In this document: in pieces, positions 8,348 to 17,178 of the stretch
How positions within the stretch are numbered: position 1 is the stretch's first letter
How the letters are laid out: each line of letters opens with the position of its first letter
Assembly (NCBI GenBank): GCA_902799765.1
Contig: CADCBZ010000010.1
Coordinates: 1 to 64,000, forward strand
Length of the DNA stretch: 64,000 nucleotides
DNA from: an uncultured Prevotellaceae bacterium
GTDB taxonomy: Bacteria > Bacteroidota > Bacteroidia > Bacteroidales > Bacteroidaceae
Reading direction: 5' to 3'
Translations under genes and position numbers: made by a program
Notes under the pieces: model-generated
Database searches by the model: none
Told to the model about the DNA's origin: nothing
The model's input: only the letters and a program-made list of their open reading frames with translations

Positions 8348-9409
8348 ATGAGAACAAAAACATTCATCATCGCGCTATTAGTCCTTGGCGCATTGCAAGT
8401 AAGGGCGCAAGTAAATAACGTTACCGCTTTCAGCCAGAAGCTGCAGGAAAGGGAACAGAAGAAGAAAGACGAGGTGAAAGCCCTTGAGGATCTGCTAGTC
8501 CAATACAAGGCTTTGGTGCCAGGTCTGGTGAATCTGAAACTAACAGTACAGGACCCCATCGAGGTATCCAAAGGGCAGTTTGTCTCCATGATCGATATGG
8601 GCGAACCAAGAGGTGGCCGTGATATCACCTTTGGCAAGAGTGACAATAAGATAAAATACATCGCCCATCATTTTTCGCATTACACACAGCGAACAGGTCA
8701 TATTAAGAAAGAGTTATACGTCAAGAATGGAGAAGCCATTGAAGCCAACTTGAAAAACTGGCTGGCTAAAACAGATGATTGTGTGCTGATGTCTATAAAT
8801 ATCGATTGCAACTATGACAACGACAAGAAAGAACAGATTCTGAAACTCTTTGATGAGACCATCAATAAGATAGCACTATCAGATGAAGAGATTGCCGAAT
8901 TCGAGAAGAATAATGTCAGCTACACCACCAGTTTCCTGCTTTTTGAGCCATGTATCCCTCAAATCTGGCGTGGCATTGCTTTAAGAAACAGCCCAGAGGT
9001 GTTGTCAGAGATATGTCATCGTTTCCTCGAAGTGGGTTATGAGGCATTATCAAATTTTGTCATTAAGGACAATCTGGGTGTAACATCGTCATTCCAGGCT
9101 CATCAGATCATGAAGAATCTCATTGAATCAAATAAAGGTTATGACACCAGCAGCGCAGAGTATCTTGATCCAGAGGGAAAGTTGATGGTTATCAACACTA
9201 AAATAGGTATCCTGACCAATGGCGAAGGCTTATTCTCACCTGCCGTCTATATCGAGCAATTACCATACGCCAGTTTCACATTCAAATCCTATCAGGATCG
9301 CGGCTATCTGAAATATAAGAGCTATGGTGATGGATGGGTACTTCACTTCTTGATACCCAAATCAGAGTTCTCGAAATACACCAATTTCACCATCGAACAA
9401 AGAAAATAA
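8348..9409 (+). CDS. Exported protein of unknown function under the island operator
   Basis: About 353 residues from the ATG at 8348. The N-terminus is a clear signal peptide (TKTFIIALLVLGALQVRAQ), so the product is periplasmic or outer-membrane facing. A charged helical segment (FSQKLQEREQKKKDEVKALEDLL) follows. I recognise no domain. An apparent 20-residue extension before this ATG is a translation of the promoter repeat. It is the only clearly exported protein in the island and the first gene with the shared operator. Confidence 0.75.
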   Translation: MRTKTFIIALLVLGALQVRAQVNNVTAFSQKLQEREQKKKDEVKALEDLLVQYKALVPGLVNLKLTVQDPIEVSKGQFVSMIDMGEPRGGRDITFGKSDNKIKYIAHHFSHYTQRTGHIKKELYVKNGEAIEANLKNWLAKTDDCVLMSINIDCNYDNDKKEQILKLFDETINKIALSDEEIAEFEKNNVSYTTSFLLFEPCIPQIWRGIALRNSPEVLSEICHRFLEVGYEALSNFVIKDNLGVTSSFQAHQIMKNLIESNKGYDTSSAEYLDPEGKLMVINTKIGILTNGEGLFSPAVYIEQLPYASFTFKSYQDRGYLKYKSYGDGWVLHFLIPKSEFSKYTNFTIEQRK

Positions 9410-9431
9410 CCACAAAATAATAAGATTCTTC

Positions 9432-9473
9432 AAAGGTGTGCATCTTATCGGCACACCTTTCTTCTATCTTTGC
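9432..9473 (+). promoter_or_regulatory. Operator-promoter copy 2 (most symmetric)
   Basis: Perfect 10-bp arms AAAGGTGTGC (9432-9441) and GCACACCTTT (9451-9460) with a 9-nt spacer, then -7 box TATCTTTGC at 9465-9473. The distance from the ACC of the right arm to the -7 box is again 7 nt. It drives the AAA gene at 9499. Confidence 0.92.
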
Positions 9474-9498
9474 ATCGTGAACAATAAATGACGTAAAG

Positions 9499-11145
9499 AT
9501 GGAAGCAAAACAGAAGAAACAATTGGATCTACTCACAGCCATTGAGCAGATTGTAGAAAAGGCCAAAGATTCGAAACTCAGCCCTGAGTTCTATCGCAAG
9601 GCCTCACGATATATTAAATATGTGTCAGACAAGCTTAATCTGACCAAGGAGCAGAGCGTGATGCTGGCCATTTTTGTTGAATTTGGTTATTATGACGAAG
9701 ATGCTAAACTGAAAGACATGGGTAAATACTTAAATTGCAGTACGGCGAAGATTCTTCGATACACAAAGGAAATAGACGACCTGGAAAAGAGGGAAATATT
9801 ACGTTGCTGTAGAGAGGGAAGGCATATTACATATAGAGTACCAGTAGATGTAATTGAAGCATTCAAACATGATGATAATTATATACCCAAAAGATATAAA
9901 GATATAACCTGTGCAGAACTATTTGGGGTGCTAGATGATTACTTTGGGATGCGCAAGGACAATGAACTTTCTTACGATGTTTTGAATGAAAAGATAGAAT
10001 TATTGTTTGAAGATAACAAAAATCTGGAATATGTGAAGCGTATAAAATCTCTGGATCTGACAAATGATGAAGAGATGTTACTCGTATTATTCACTCATCT
10101 TTTCGTAAATAACCATGACAACTATATTCGATATCATGATTTAGATTTTTTATTTGATTGCAAATCTCAGTGGATTCATGCAAAATATAGACTTAATTAT
10201 GGGGATCATCCTATCCTCACAGAGAAACTGGTAGAATATAATAATAACAATGGTATAGTGGATCGTGAGTCATTCCGCGTATCTCGTAAAGCAAAAAAAG
10301 AATTGCTTTGTGAAATAAGCATACCCGATGACAATCAAGGGTATAAGGAAATGATAAAACATAAGGAAATTGTTGAAAAGAAACTCTTTTATGGTTCTGG
10401 TATTCAGAACCAAATCATGGAACTTACCTCTTTGTTGGAGGATGGTCATTTCCAGATGGTACGCACAAGAATGAAAAGTTCAGGCTTTCGATGTGGATTC
10501 ACCTGCCTTTTCTATGGAGGACCTGGCTCAGGAAAGACGGAAACTGTACTCCAATTGGCTCGTCAGACAGGACGCGACATCATGCAAGTGAACATTTCGC
10601 AGATTAAAAGCTGCTGGGTAGGTGAAAGCGAAAAGAACATTAAGGCACTATTTGACGAATATAGGGAAATCGTAGGAAGGAGTGAGAAAACACCAATCCT
10701 GCTCTTTAACGAGGCTGATGCTATCATCAACAAACGCCAAGAGGGAGCAGAACGAGCAGTAGATAAGATGGAGAATTCCATCCAGAACATTATCCTTCAG
10801 GAGATGGAGAACCTTGATGGCATTATGATCGCCACCACGAATCTCGCTCAGAACATGGATAAGGCTTTCGAGCGTCGATTCCTCTATAAGATCAAGTTCG
10901 AGAAGCCTACCTTGGAGGCTCGCATGCACATCTGGCATGAGATGATCCCTGCTCTCTCAGAGGATGACACCAAGATTTTGGCTGAGAAATACGAATTCAG
11001 CGGAGGCCAGATTGAAAATATCGCGCGCCACAATGCCATCAATGGCATCCTCTATGGTGAGAAAGGCAACAGCCTCGAAGCCCTCATGTCCTACTGCGAC
11101 AACGAGCGCCTCGAAACAAAACAAACAAGAAAAATAGGATTTTAA
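9499..11145 (+). CDS. AAA+ ATPase with long N-terminal region
   Basis: 548 residues. The C-terminal AAA module has Walker A GGPGSGKTE (about 340-348), a Walker B-like ILLFNEADA (400-408), sensor IATTNL and an arginine-finger FERRF. The Walker B aspartate position holds Asn while the catalytic Glu is kept. The N-terminal ~300 residues are helical, with a possible winged helix near 70-115 (LKDMGKYLNCSTAKILRYTKEI). This resembles classical AAA unfoldases or remodelers rather than a replication factor. It has its own operator-promoter and is followed after 11 nt by the gene at 11157. Confidence 0.85.
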   Translation: MEAKQKKQLDLLTAIEQIVEKAKDSKLSPEFYRKASRYIKYVSDKLNLTKEQSVMLAIFVEFGYYDEDAKLKDMGKYLNCSTAKILRYTKEIDDLEKREILRCCREGRHITYRVPVDVIEAFKHDDNYIPKRYKDITCAELFGVLDDYFGMRKDNELSYDVLNEKIELLFEDNKNLEYVKRIKSLDLTNDEEMLLVLFTHLFVNNHDNYIRYHDLDFLFDCKSQWIHAKYRLNYGDHPILTEKLVEYNNNNGIVDRESFRVSRKAKKELLCEISIPDDNQGYKEMIKHKEIVEKKLFYGSGIQNQIMELTSLLEDGHFQMVRTRMKSSGFRCGFTCLFYGGPGSGKTETVLQLARQTGRDIMQVNISQIKSCWVGESEKNIKALFDEYREIVGRSEKTPILLFNEADAIINKRQEGAERAVDKMENSIQNIILQEMENLDGIMIATTNLAQNMDKAFERRFLYKIKFEKPTLEARMHIWHEMIPALSEDDTKILAEKYEFSGGQIENIARHNAINGILYGEKGNSLEALMSYCDNERLETKQTRKIGF

Positions 11146-11156
11146 TAATAAGTAAT

Positions 11157-11900
11157 ATGGACGCAAGAAAAGTACAAGAGATCTTCAACTCTACTGTCAT
11201 CAAGGACATAGAGATTGAGATATTATCAACTCAGCACGAAGTTGATAGGAGGCACTTCGAATATGAAGCTGGCGAGGAAGTTATCAAGTGCTTACTGGGC
11301 ACAAGAAAGTCTTTGCTGAATAAAATGTTTGTGATGGATGAGGATAGCAAGCAGCTCTTGTCCGACTTCAACGAGGCCCTAAAAGTCCAACTGATAGAGA
11401 TGAGAAAGCATGCATTATCAATCTATGCATCCAATGTCAACAGTGGCCTTCTCCCCAGTTTCAGTCTCAGAGGAAGGTGCTTCCTGGGTTATGACTACTC
11501 CAAGATCCATCCTGTCCAAACGATGCGAGCCAGGAAGATGTGGGCAGTATTGAATGGCTCACTCACTGACTACATGCCCCTGTATATGGATGGGGTTAAC
11601 AATTTCGTGTTGGATTACGGAGCAGGAAGAGAAAGCGATATTCCATCAGAAAACCAGCTACTCTATCTGGATGATAAGATAGACAACTGGAATGAAGAGT
11701 TGGATCAGGAGATGACTAAAAACATGCACCTAATTCATCCTTTCCACAACCTCTACAGTCACATGGATTTCTCCATCTTCGACCTCTTATGGGTACGCGA
11801 CTTCAATATCGAGCTAAGTCTCGAATCTGATTACAGCACCTCCCCCCAAGACATCCCAGGCGATGATCTCGATTGGTCAAATTATGATTTTTATGATTAA
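11157..11900 (+). CDS. Unknown protein, paralogue of the gene at 26469
   Basis: 247 residues, soluble and acidic. It shares a block pattern with the 219-residue product at 26469: LGxDYxxxHPVQ in the middle, then L-x-HPFHNLYSHMDFSIFDLLWVRDFN against FLHLYRHTDFALTDFIFVRDFY near the C-terminus. No known domain is recognised. Paralogues at both ends of the island suggest a common partner protein of the ATPases. Probably cotranscribed with the AAA gene. Confidence 0.75.
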   Translation: MDARKVQEIFNSTVIKDIEIEILSTQHEVDRRHFEYEAGEEVIKCLLGTRKSLLNKMFVMDEDSKQLLSDFNEALKVQLIEMRKHALSIYASNVNSGLLPSFSLRGRCFLGYDYSKIHPVQTMRARKMWAVLNGSLTDYMPLYMDGVNNFVLDYGAGRESDIPSENQLLYLDDKIDNWNEELDQEMTKNMHLIHPFHNLYSHMDFSIFDLLWVRDFNIELSLESDYSTSPQDIPGDDLDWSNYDFYD

Positions 11901-11911
11901 AGGACAGAAAT

Positions 11912-12181
11912 ATGCATGTAGAAGACACCACATCTAAAGAACAGATGCTCAGGGAAATCATTCTCTGGGCATCTGAGGTTAAGCAGAAATCAATAGAAAT
12001 TCAAACGAAATATGCTCTGGAATTCTCAGAAGAATTAGATAAAAACATACCTCGTACATGCGAAGCAATAGCCTACAGTATATATCACATCAGCTGGGCA
12101 GCAAGCAAATTAATAGAAGAATGCAAGGATGCAAGAATCTTTATGAAGGACGAACATCGAATTATAATTGGATCATTATAA
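11912..12181 (+). CDS. Small helical protein of unknown function
   Basis: 89 residues, almost entirely predicted helix (KEQMLREIILWASEVKQKSIEIQTKYALEFSEELDK). It starts 12 nt after the previous stop and is last in that operon; the next gene has its own promoter. No family recognised. Confidence 0.6.
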   Translation: MHVEDTTSKEQMLREIILWASEVKQKSIEIQTKYALEFSEELDKNIPRTCEAIAYSIYHISWAASKLIEECKDARIFMKDEHRIIIGSL

Positions 12182-12195
12182 ATATGGGGATTTTC

Positions 12196-12227
12196 TTGCG
12201 ACTTTCAATAATAATCCTTATATTTGC
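12196..12227 (+). promoter_or_regulatory. Promoter without the island operator
   Basis: -7 box TATATTTGC at 12219-12227 with a partial -33 box (TTG, 12196-12198) 20 nt upstream. No palindrome is present, so the 12253-14791 operon is likely outside the common control. Confidence 0.65.
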
Positions 12228-12252
12228 AATCGAAACTTAAAACAATTTAGAT

Positions 12253-13107
12253 ATGACTGAACAAAAATGGGCTATACCAGAAGAGACCCTAAAGGTGGCA
12301 TTGGGCAAATTGGAGATAGATGCCAAATACTATCCCCTATTTGTCGAGAAAGCTACAAAGGCCCTCAATGAAATTGCCATTGGTTATGATCCTGAACAAG
12401 ATGACATAGACGGAAGCATAGATATCGCAACGGATTACATGAATATCTATGTTGGCCAGATAGAGGCTGGTCTATCTGAAACTTGGGCAGAGACTTATGC
12501 CGATCACCGTTTAAGGGAAAATGTGGACGATAGCGCATGGGAGGCATTTCAAGCAGTTTCTAAGTTGCAAGGTTATGTACAGGCAAGAATGGAAGTTTCT
12601 CATTTTGCACGTTTCATTGATGATGACTCAAGTTTTGTCGAGAACTACGCATACTTCTTCATCTATAAATGGACAATAGAAGACGTAAAAGAATTCATGA
12701 GGATTAAGAATTCGTTGATAGAAAAAGGAAAGAGCGAAGTTTATGCTAGGGAATATGCCCTACACCATAATATCACTCCTGATGATGATTATTGCCATTT
12801 ATTTGCTTCCAAATTTGAAGAATGTATCAATAAAGGTATAGAAAGAGATAAAGCATATACTATTGCAGAAGCGTATGAAGATTGTTACGATACTCATTAC
12901 CCGCAAGATAATGACATAGAAGGGAAAAAGTTCATTGATGTTTATATTCAAGGTTTTGAGTATGCTATCGTTAATGGTATTGATTCCCCAAAGAAATTCG
13001 CAAAGGAGTATCAAGCAGCATATTATAACAATGGCGAAAGACCATCTTATGTGGCAAAAGGGGAATATGATTATATCATTAGCAAGTTGTTGGCAAATAA
13101 AGGATGA
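12253..13107 (+). CDS. Helical protein of unknown function
   Basis: 284 residues, acidic and mostly helical. Loosely repeated units such as YAREYALHHNIT, YTIAEAYEDCYDTHY and FAKEYQAAYYNNG suggest a helical repeat. No catalytic motif is seen. First gene of a three-gene operon with a PD-(D/E)XK protein and a phospholipase-D protein, under a promoter lacking the shared operator. Confidence 0.7.
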   Translation: MTEQKWAIPEETLKVALGKLEIDAKYYPLFVEKATKALNEIAIGYDPEQDDIDGSIDIATDYMNIYVGQIEAGLSETWAETYADHRLRENVDDSAWEAFQAVSKLQGYVQARMEVSHFARFIDDDSSFVENYAYFFIYKWTIEDVKEFMRIKNSLIEKGKSEVYAREYALHHNITPDDDYCHLFASKFEECINKGIERDKAYTIAEAYEDCYDTHYPQDNDIEGKKFIDVYIQGFEYAIVNGIDSPKKFAKEYQAAYYNNGERPSYVAKGEYDYIISKLLANKG

Positions 13108-13133
13108 TTTCGTATAATTGAACTATTATATTT

Positions 13134-14276
13134 ATGGAGAATTTACAGAATTTATTGAATAGTGTAAATGCTATCTTACGAGAAGAAAAGGTAAAAAAAG
13201 AAGAGAGCCTTCGCCGAGGAGAACGCTTTAATGTTTTTCAGATTTGTGGTGTAGACCATTATGAGGTAAAACACTCTGCTATTATTGCAAGAATCCTTGA
13301 CCCTCAAGGGAATCACGGGCAGAAGGACAAATTCCTCAAAATCTTTCTTCAAACCATTAAAGATTCTACAGGAATGGACACCTCTTCATGTAGAGTCAAT
13401 ACAGAGTATGTAACCAACGAAGGTCGTATAGATATTCTCATAGAAGATAAAAAAGGTAAAGGTGTTATCATCGAGAACAAAGTGTATGCCAGCGATCAAA
13501 GCGAACAATTGAAGAGATATGATAAATTTTCAAAAGAGAAATATAGAGTTGGTCAATATACTATCTATTACCTTACACTTGATGAACATTATGCAAGCGA
13601 TGATAGTGGAGAAGGAATAAATTATACTCGTATTTCATATAAGGAACATATTCTTAATTGGATTGGAGAATGTATTAAAGAAAGTGCGACCACTCCCCTT
13701 ATTCGCGAGACATTAATTCAATATAGGAATCACATTAAACAACTAACAAATCAAGATATGGACACTAAGAACAAAGAGGCTTTGATCGAAATGATGGTCA
13801 ATAATTCCGAAGCTATTGCGGCTTTATTTAGCGTACAAGAGGAATACAAGAAGTATGCATTCGAGAATTACGTAAAACCCTCTTTTGAAAGATTTTGCAA
13901 GGAAGAAAATCTTCTCTATGAAGAATGCAATTTGTTTGCATACGGGATTGAAAAGGGTTTTTATTTCCGTAGAAAAGAATGGGATATCTTCGCCATTTGG
14001 ATTTACTCAGAGAACAAACGTAGTAATAGTGGATTCCATTGGGGAATTTCAAATTACAAAGGTGATGCTATTAAATTAGAGTCATCCTCCTACCATATTG
14101 GTGGAAAGAAAGAATTAATATGGCCATATGGAAGAGCAAATTTGGAAAGATACGATAATTGGGACGACATGAATACTGTCGCAGCAATGATTAATGGTGA
14201 ATTCTCAAAATATGTTATGGATGTCGTTCGTAAAGCCCTAAAAGATATTGACGAAAAGCAAATACATATTCCATAA
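13134..14276 (+). CDS. PD-(D/E)XK nuclease superfamily protein
   Basis: 380 residues. The N-terminal half carries the PDDEXK_4-type signature: FQICGVDHYEVKHSAIIARILDP, then an active-site region GRIDILIEDKKGKGVIIENKVYASDQ (candidate Asp, Glu, Lys as in D-x(n)-E-x-K). Such proteins are common in defence islands and probably cleave DNA, but many are uncharacterised. The C-terminal half has no recognised domain. The stop overlaps the next ATG by one base. Confidence 0.82.
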   Translation: MENLQNLLNSVNAILREEKVKKEESLRRGERFNVFQICGVDHYEVKHSAIIARILDPQGNHGQKDKFLKIFLQTIKDSTGMDTSSCRVNTEYVTNEGRIDILIEDKKGKGVIIENKVYASDQSEQLKRYDKFSKEKYRVGQYTIYYLTLDEHYASDDSGEGINYTRISYKEHILNWIGECIKESATTPLIRETLIQYRNHIKQLTNQDMDTKNKEALIEMMVNNSEAIAALFSVQEEYKKYAFENYVKPSFERFCKEENLLYEECNLFAYGIEKGFYFRRKEWDIFAIWIYSENKRSNSGFHWGISNYKGDAIKLESSSYHIGGKKELIWPYGRANLERYDNWDDMNTVAAMINGEFSKYVMDVVRKALKDIDEKQIHIP

Positions 14277-14791
14277 TGCTCACCTACATCTCTAACTCCG
14301 CCCACTACAAAGAAGTGCTTTCACGTGTTTTGCATGTGAAGGAGTCTTTGTGGATTGGTACGGCTGATATCAAGGATTTATATATCGAGGATGGGAAAAC
14401 GAAGAAACCATTCTTGGAGGTATTGGCTAAGCTGATAAAGAAAGGTGTGGCTGTGAGGCTGATTCATGCCAAGGAGCCAGGACCAAACTTCAGGGAGGAC
14501 TTTGACAGGTTCCCTATTCTCTATGATGGGTTGGAGAGGGTACTTTGCCCAAGGGTGCATTTCAAGATGATGATCTTTGATGGCAAGGATGCGTATATTG
14601 GTAGTGCCAATCTCACAGGTGCTGGCATTGGCATGAAAGCTGATGGCACGCGCAACTTTGAGGCTGGCATCCTGACTGATGAGCCTGAAATCGTAGCGCA
14701 AGCGATGGACCAATTTGATGAGGTTTGGATTGGTAAACACTGCAAGACCTGCAAGCGCAAAGACTTCTGCCCAGACCCCATTTTAGCGTAA
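14276..14791 (+). CDS. Phospholipase D-like protein with a cysteine tail
   Basis: 171 residues with a single HKD-type motif: HFKMMIFDGKDAYIGSANLTGAG (His-x-Lys-x4-Asp, then the GSxNLT block), as in Nuc-type nucleases that work as dimers. The C-terminus CKTCKRKDFC could bind a metal. Small single-motif PLD proteins often act as endonucleases in restriction and defence loci. It starts at the last base of the PD-(D/E)XK gene. Confidence 0.85.
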   Translation: MLTYISNSAHYKEVLSRVLHVKESLWIGTADIKDLYIEDGKTKKPFLEVLAKLIKKGVAVRLIHAKEPGPNFREDFDRFPILYDGLERVLCPRVHFKMMIFDGKDAYIGSANLTGAGIGMKADGTRNFEAGILTDEPEIVAQAMDQFDEVWIGKHCKTCKRKDFCPDPILA

Positions 14792-14820
14792 TAAGACATC
14801 ATTATTCTCACTTTCTTTTA

Positions 14821-14859
14821 GGTGTGCCCCAATACGGCGCACCTTTCTTGTATCTTTGC
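14821..14859 (+). promoter_or_regulatory. Operator-promoter copy 3
   Basis: GGTGTGCC (14821-14828), 7-nt spacer, GGCGCACC (14836-14843), 7 nt, TATCTTTGC (14851-14859). This is the consensus form of the module. Confidence 0.93.
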
Positions 14860-14874
14860 GGAAAAAAGAAAATT

Positions 14875-15882
14875 ATGAGGAAATACAATTCATTGTATGA
14901 AGTATGGTTGTCCTGTCAAGAACTAAGAGGATTATCAGTAAAAGAGATAAAATATTATCCTGAAGACGAACTTGCAAATTTGTATTGTCAAGCAAACATG
15001 TTTATCATTAAAGAGACATGCAAACTTGCTTATGAACTGAATTTCATTATAACTGATGTTGAGTTGATTTGCTTTTCTCCTCAAAGAAGAAGAACTGCCT
15101 GTGCATATTGTTGTGGTCGCTCTATCAGGATTGATTTTCGTTTTTTATTTCGATGTGGAAATTATAATGAGATTATTTGTACCTTGATACATGAACTATG
15201 TCATACGGTTCATTATAATCATCGTAAGCCATTTTGGGAATTATATGAATCGTGTTTAAAGTCGAAATCTTTGATAGGCTCTAATTATGATGGTTGGCAT
15301 ATACATAAAGGGATTGATGATGATCCATACATGTATTCAACACATCCTTATGAAAAGTACCTACCGGTACAAAATTTTAATGTTATTCAAAAGATAATAT
15401 TTACCAAGAGGTATGAACTTCTTCCAAAATATCAAGAGAAGATCAATCCCATTTCTTTTAATAAATGGGAATGTCCAAAATATATACATGGCGATTTTCA
15501 AATATTGTATGTATTTAAATTAATTGAGACGATGCAACGTGCAAAGCACGTTATTCCATTTGATTTTCATAATTTATTGTACTTAATTGAAGAAAAAGAA
15601 ATACTATGTTTGCTCTATGATTCTCGTGTGAAGAGAGATGAAGAACGAACATCTAACATTATAGAGCGTATGAGTGAAGATCATCAATATGATTTATTAT
15701 CATACACATCATGTGTTATAAACATAGAAGTGGACGAAAGGCGTCCTCTAAACACGGATGATTTAAACAAAATCAAAGAAATCCCTATGAGGGAAGGCAT
15801 TAATCCTATAATAACATATGGTTATATAGGTCGTTTGTGGAATATAAATAAATGTGAGATATTGATTATTTATAGTAAATAA
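14875..15882 (+). CDS. YgjP/SprT-like zinc metalloprotease domain protein
   Basis: 335 residues from the ATG at 14875. The motif ICTLIHELCHTVHYNHRKPFW gives HExxH (106-110), a third His at 116 and the FW pair of the YgjP/WLM-like family. A CAYCCGR segment lies just before. The remaining ~200 residues are unknown. A second YgjP-like protein lies at 20961. In this family the partner or substrate is usually unknown; the SprT/Wss1 relatives digest DNA-protein crosslinks. Single-gene unit with its own operator-promoter. Confidence 0.82.
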   Translation: MRKYNSLYEVWLSCQELRGLSVKEIKYYPEDELANLYCQANMFIIKETCKLAYELNFIITDVELICFSPQRRRTACAYCCGRSIRIDFRFLFRCGNYNEIICTLIHELCHTVHYNHRKPFWELYESCLKSKSLIGSNYDGWHIHKGIDDDPYMYSTHPYEKYLPVQNFNVIQKIIFTKRYELLPKYQEKINPISFNKWECPKYIHGDFQILYVFKLIETMQRAKHVIPFDFHNLLYLIEEKEILCLLYDSRVKRDEERTSNIIERMSEDHQYDLLSYTSCVINIEVDERRPLNTDDLNKIKEIPMREGINPIITYGYIGRLWNINKCEILIIYSK

Positions 15883-15885
15883 AAA

Positions 15886-15924
15886 GCTATGCCCTAATAC
15901 GGCGCACCTTTTATTTATCTTTGC
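15886..15924 (+). promoter_or_regulatory. Operator-promoter copy 4
   Basis: Left arm degenerate (GCTATGCC, 15886-15893), right arm intact (GGCGCACC, 15901-15908), 7 nt, TATCTTTGC (15916-15924). It drives the FtsK-like gene at 15952. Confidence 0.88.
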
Positions 15925-15951
15925 GGGAAAAAGTAAAATATAGATTTTTAT

Positions 15952-16869
15952 ATGAGTGAAGTTAGTTTAAATCATAGAGGTTACCAGTGTCCACCTCTTG
16001 ACCTGCTTAATGGTCATGTGCCTATTTTCTGTTCTAAACAATTCCAAAATAATACAATGGAATTACCTTGTGCCATAGGGACTACAGAAGATAAAGAAGC
16101 GTTTATGTTTGATCTGGCCAAAGCACATCATTTATTGGTGGCTGGAGCTACTGGGCAGGGAAAAACTGCCTGTCTGAATGCAATCATCTGTTCTCTCCTA
16201 TTAAAGAAAGCACCATCAGAATTGCAGTTCGTACTTGTTGACACCAAGGGATGTGAATTCAAAATTTACGCTCCACTTTACAATATCTTTCTGAAAGAAT
16301 CTCCAAATGGTATAATTTATGATTTCTATCATTGTCTTGGCGTAATAGATTTACTACGTTCTTTGATGGATAACCGCTTTGAAAGGTTTAAGGAAGCGGA
16401 TGTGAGATCTATTACTGAGTATAATCAAAAGTATCCAGAACAACCAATGCCTTTTGTTGTGACTGTGATCGATGAATATAGCGATTTGCTGATGGTATTA
16501 GGACGCGAATTTGAATCAAAACTTTCTAATCTTGCTGCACAGAGTTGGAGAGTTGGAATCCATTTCGTGATTTGTACTCAACGCCCCACCACTAACATCA
16601 TCACGGGTTGGATTAGGGCAAATTTCCCTGCTCGTATCGCTTTTAGAGTTTCTGAAGGATTTGATTCTAAGACTATCATTGATCGAGCAGGTGCAGAATG
16701 CCTCAATGGTAAAGGTGATATGCTGGTAATAACAGACTCATTAGACCCTGTTCACATTCAAGGGGTTTATATTGAAGACAAGGAAATAGAAAGGATCGTT
16801 TCTTATATAGCACAGCAAAGAAATTATGATCGCAGCAAAACGAGTGATATCACAACTTGCACGGAATAG
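15952..16869 (+). CDS. FtsK/SpoIIIE-type DNA translocase ATPase, soluble
   Basis: 305 residues. Walker A GATGQGKT (65-72), Walker B FVVTVIDEYSDL, and the FtsK hallmark region QRPTTNIITGWIRANFPARIAFRV with DSKTIID and GAECLNGKGDML. It lacks the membrane segments and gamma domain of chromosomal FtsK, so it is a stand-alone motor domain of the kind used in mobile elements and defence systems. Overlaps the next gene by 44 nt. Confidence 0.9.
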   Translation: MSEVSLNHRGYQCPPLDLLNGHVPIFCSKQFQNNTMELPCAIGTTEDKEAFMFDLAKAHHLLVAGATGQGKTACLNAIICSLLLKKAPSELQFVLVDTKGCEFKIYAPLYNIFLKESPNGIIYDFYHCLGVIDLLRSLMDNRFERFKEADVRSITEYNQKYPEQPMPFVVTVIDEYSDLLMVLGREFESKLSNLAAQSWRVGIHFVICTQRPTTNIITGWIRANFPARIAFRVSEGFDSKTIIDRAGAECLNGKGDMLVITDSLDPVHIQGVYIEDKEIERIVSYIAQQRNYDRSKTSDITTCTE

Positions 16870-17116
16870 AGAAATTTGTCTCAATGACTTCTTTCTAGTG
16901 AGAGATTACGCCAATCGGATACTCATTGCCACAGAGGACAATAGCAAGATTGCTATCATTATGTTGAACATGAAATCAGGTGTCAATGACTATGAAGCTG
17001 AAATCCCCAGGCTGATCCAAGAATTGAAGACGCTGGGGTATGACATTCTTTCTATAGTTCGATTAACCAAAGAATACGAGAATAAGGAAATGTTATTTTT
17101 AGCAGATTCTTTATAG
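16826..17116 (+). CDS. Small protein overlapping the FtsK-like gene
   Basis: 96 residues. It begins inside the 3' end of the FtsK-like gene (44-nt overlap) and ends just at the next operator. The sequence (ICLNDFFLVRDYANRILIATEDNSKIAIIMLN) looks like a small alpha/beta domain. No family recognised. Overlap and position imply it works with the translocase. A shorter product from an internal start is possible. Confidence 0.65.
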   Translation: MIAAKRVISQLARNREICLNDFFLVRDYANRILIATEDNSKIAIIMLNMKSGVNDYEAEIPRLIQELKTLGYDILSIVRLTKEYENKEMLFLADSL

Positions 17117-17154
17117 GTGTGCCCTCATACGGCGCACCTCTCTTGTATCTTTGC
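17116..17154 (+). promoter_or_regulatory. Operator-promoter copy 5
   Basis: GGTGTGCC (17116-17123), 7-nt spacer, GGCGCACC (17131-17138), 7 nt, TATCTTTGC (17146-17154). It drives the DnaA-like gene and probably the MoxR-vWA-protease genes behind it. Confidence 0.93.
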
Positions 17155-17178
17155 GGCATGAATAAAAACGATGAACGT

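Noticed and set aside
8288-17160. An apparent shared N-terminal peptide (M-x-x-YGAP-x-x-Y-x-C-G) on the proteins starting near 8288, 14824 and 17119
   Set aside because: It is the translation of the operator-promoter repeat in the same frame. The -7 box lies inside it, so it cannot be part of the mRNA's coding region. The true starts are 8348, 14875 and 17179.
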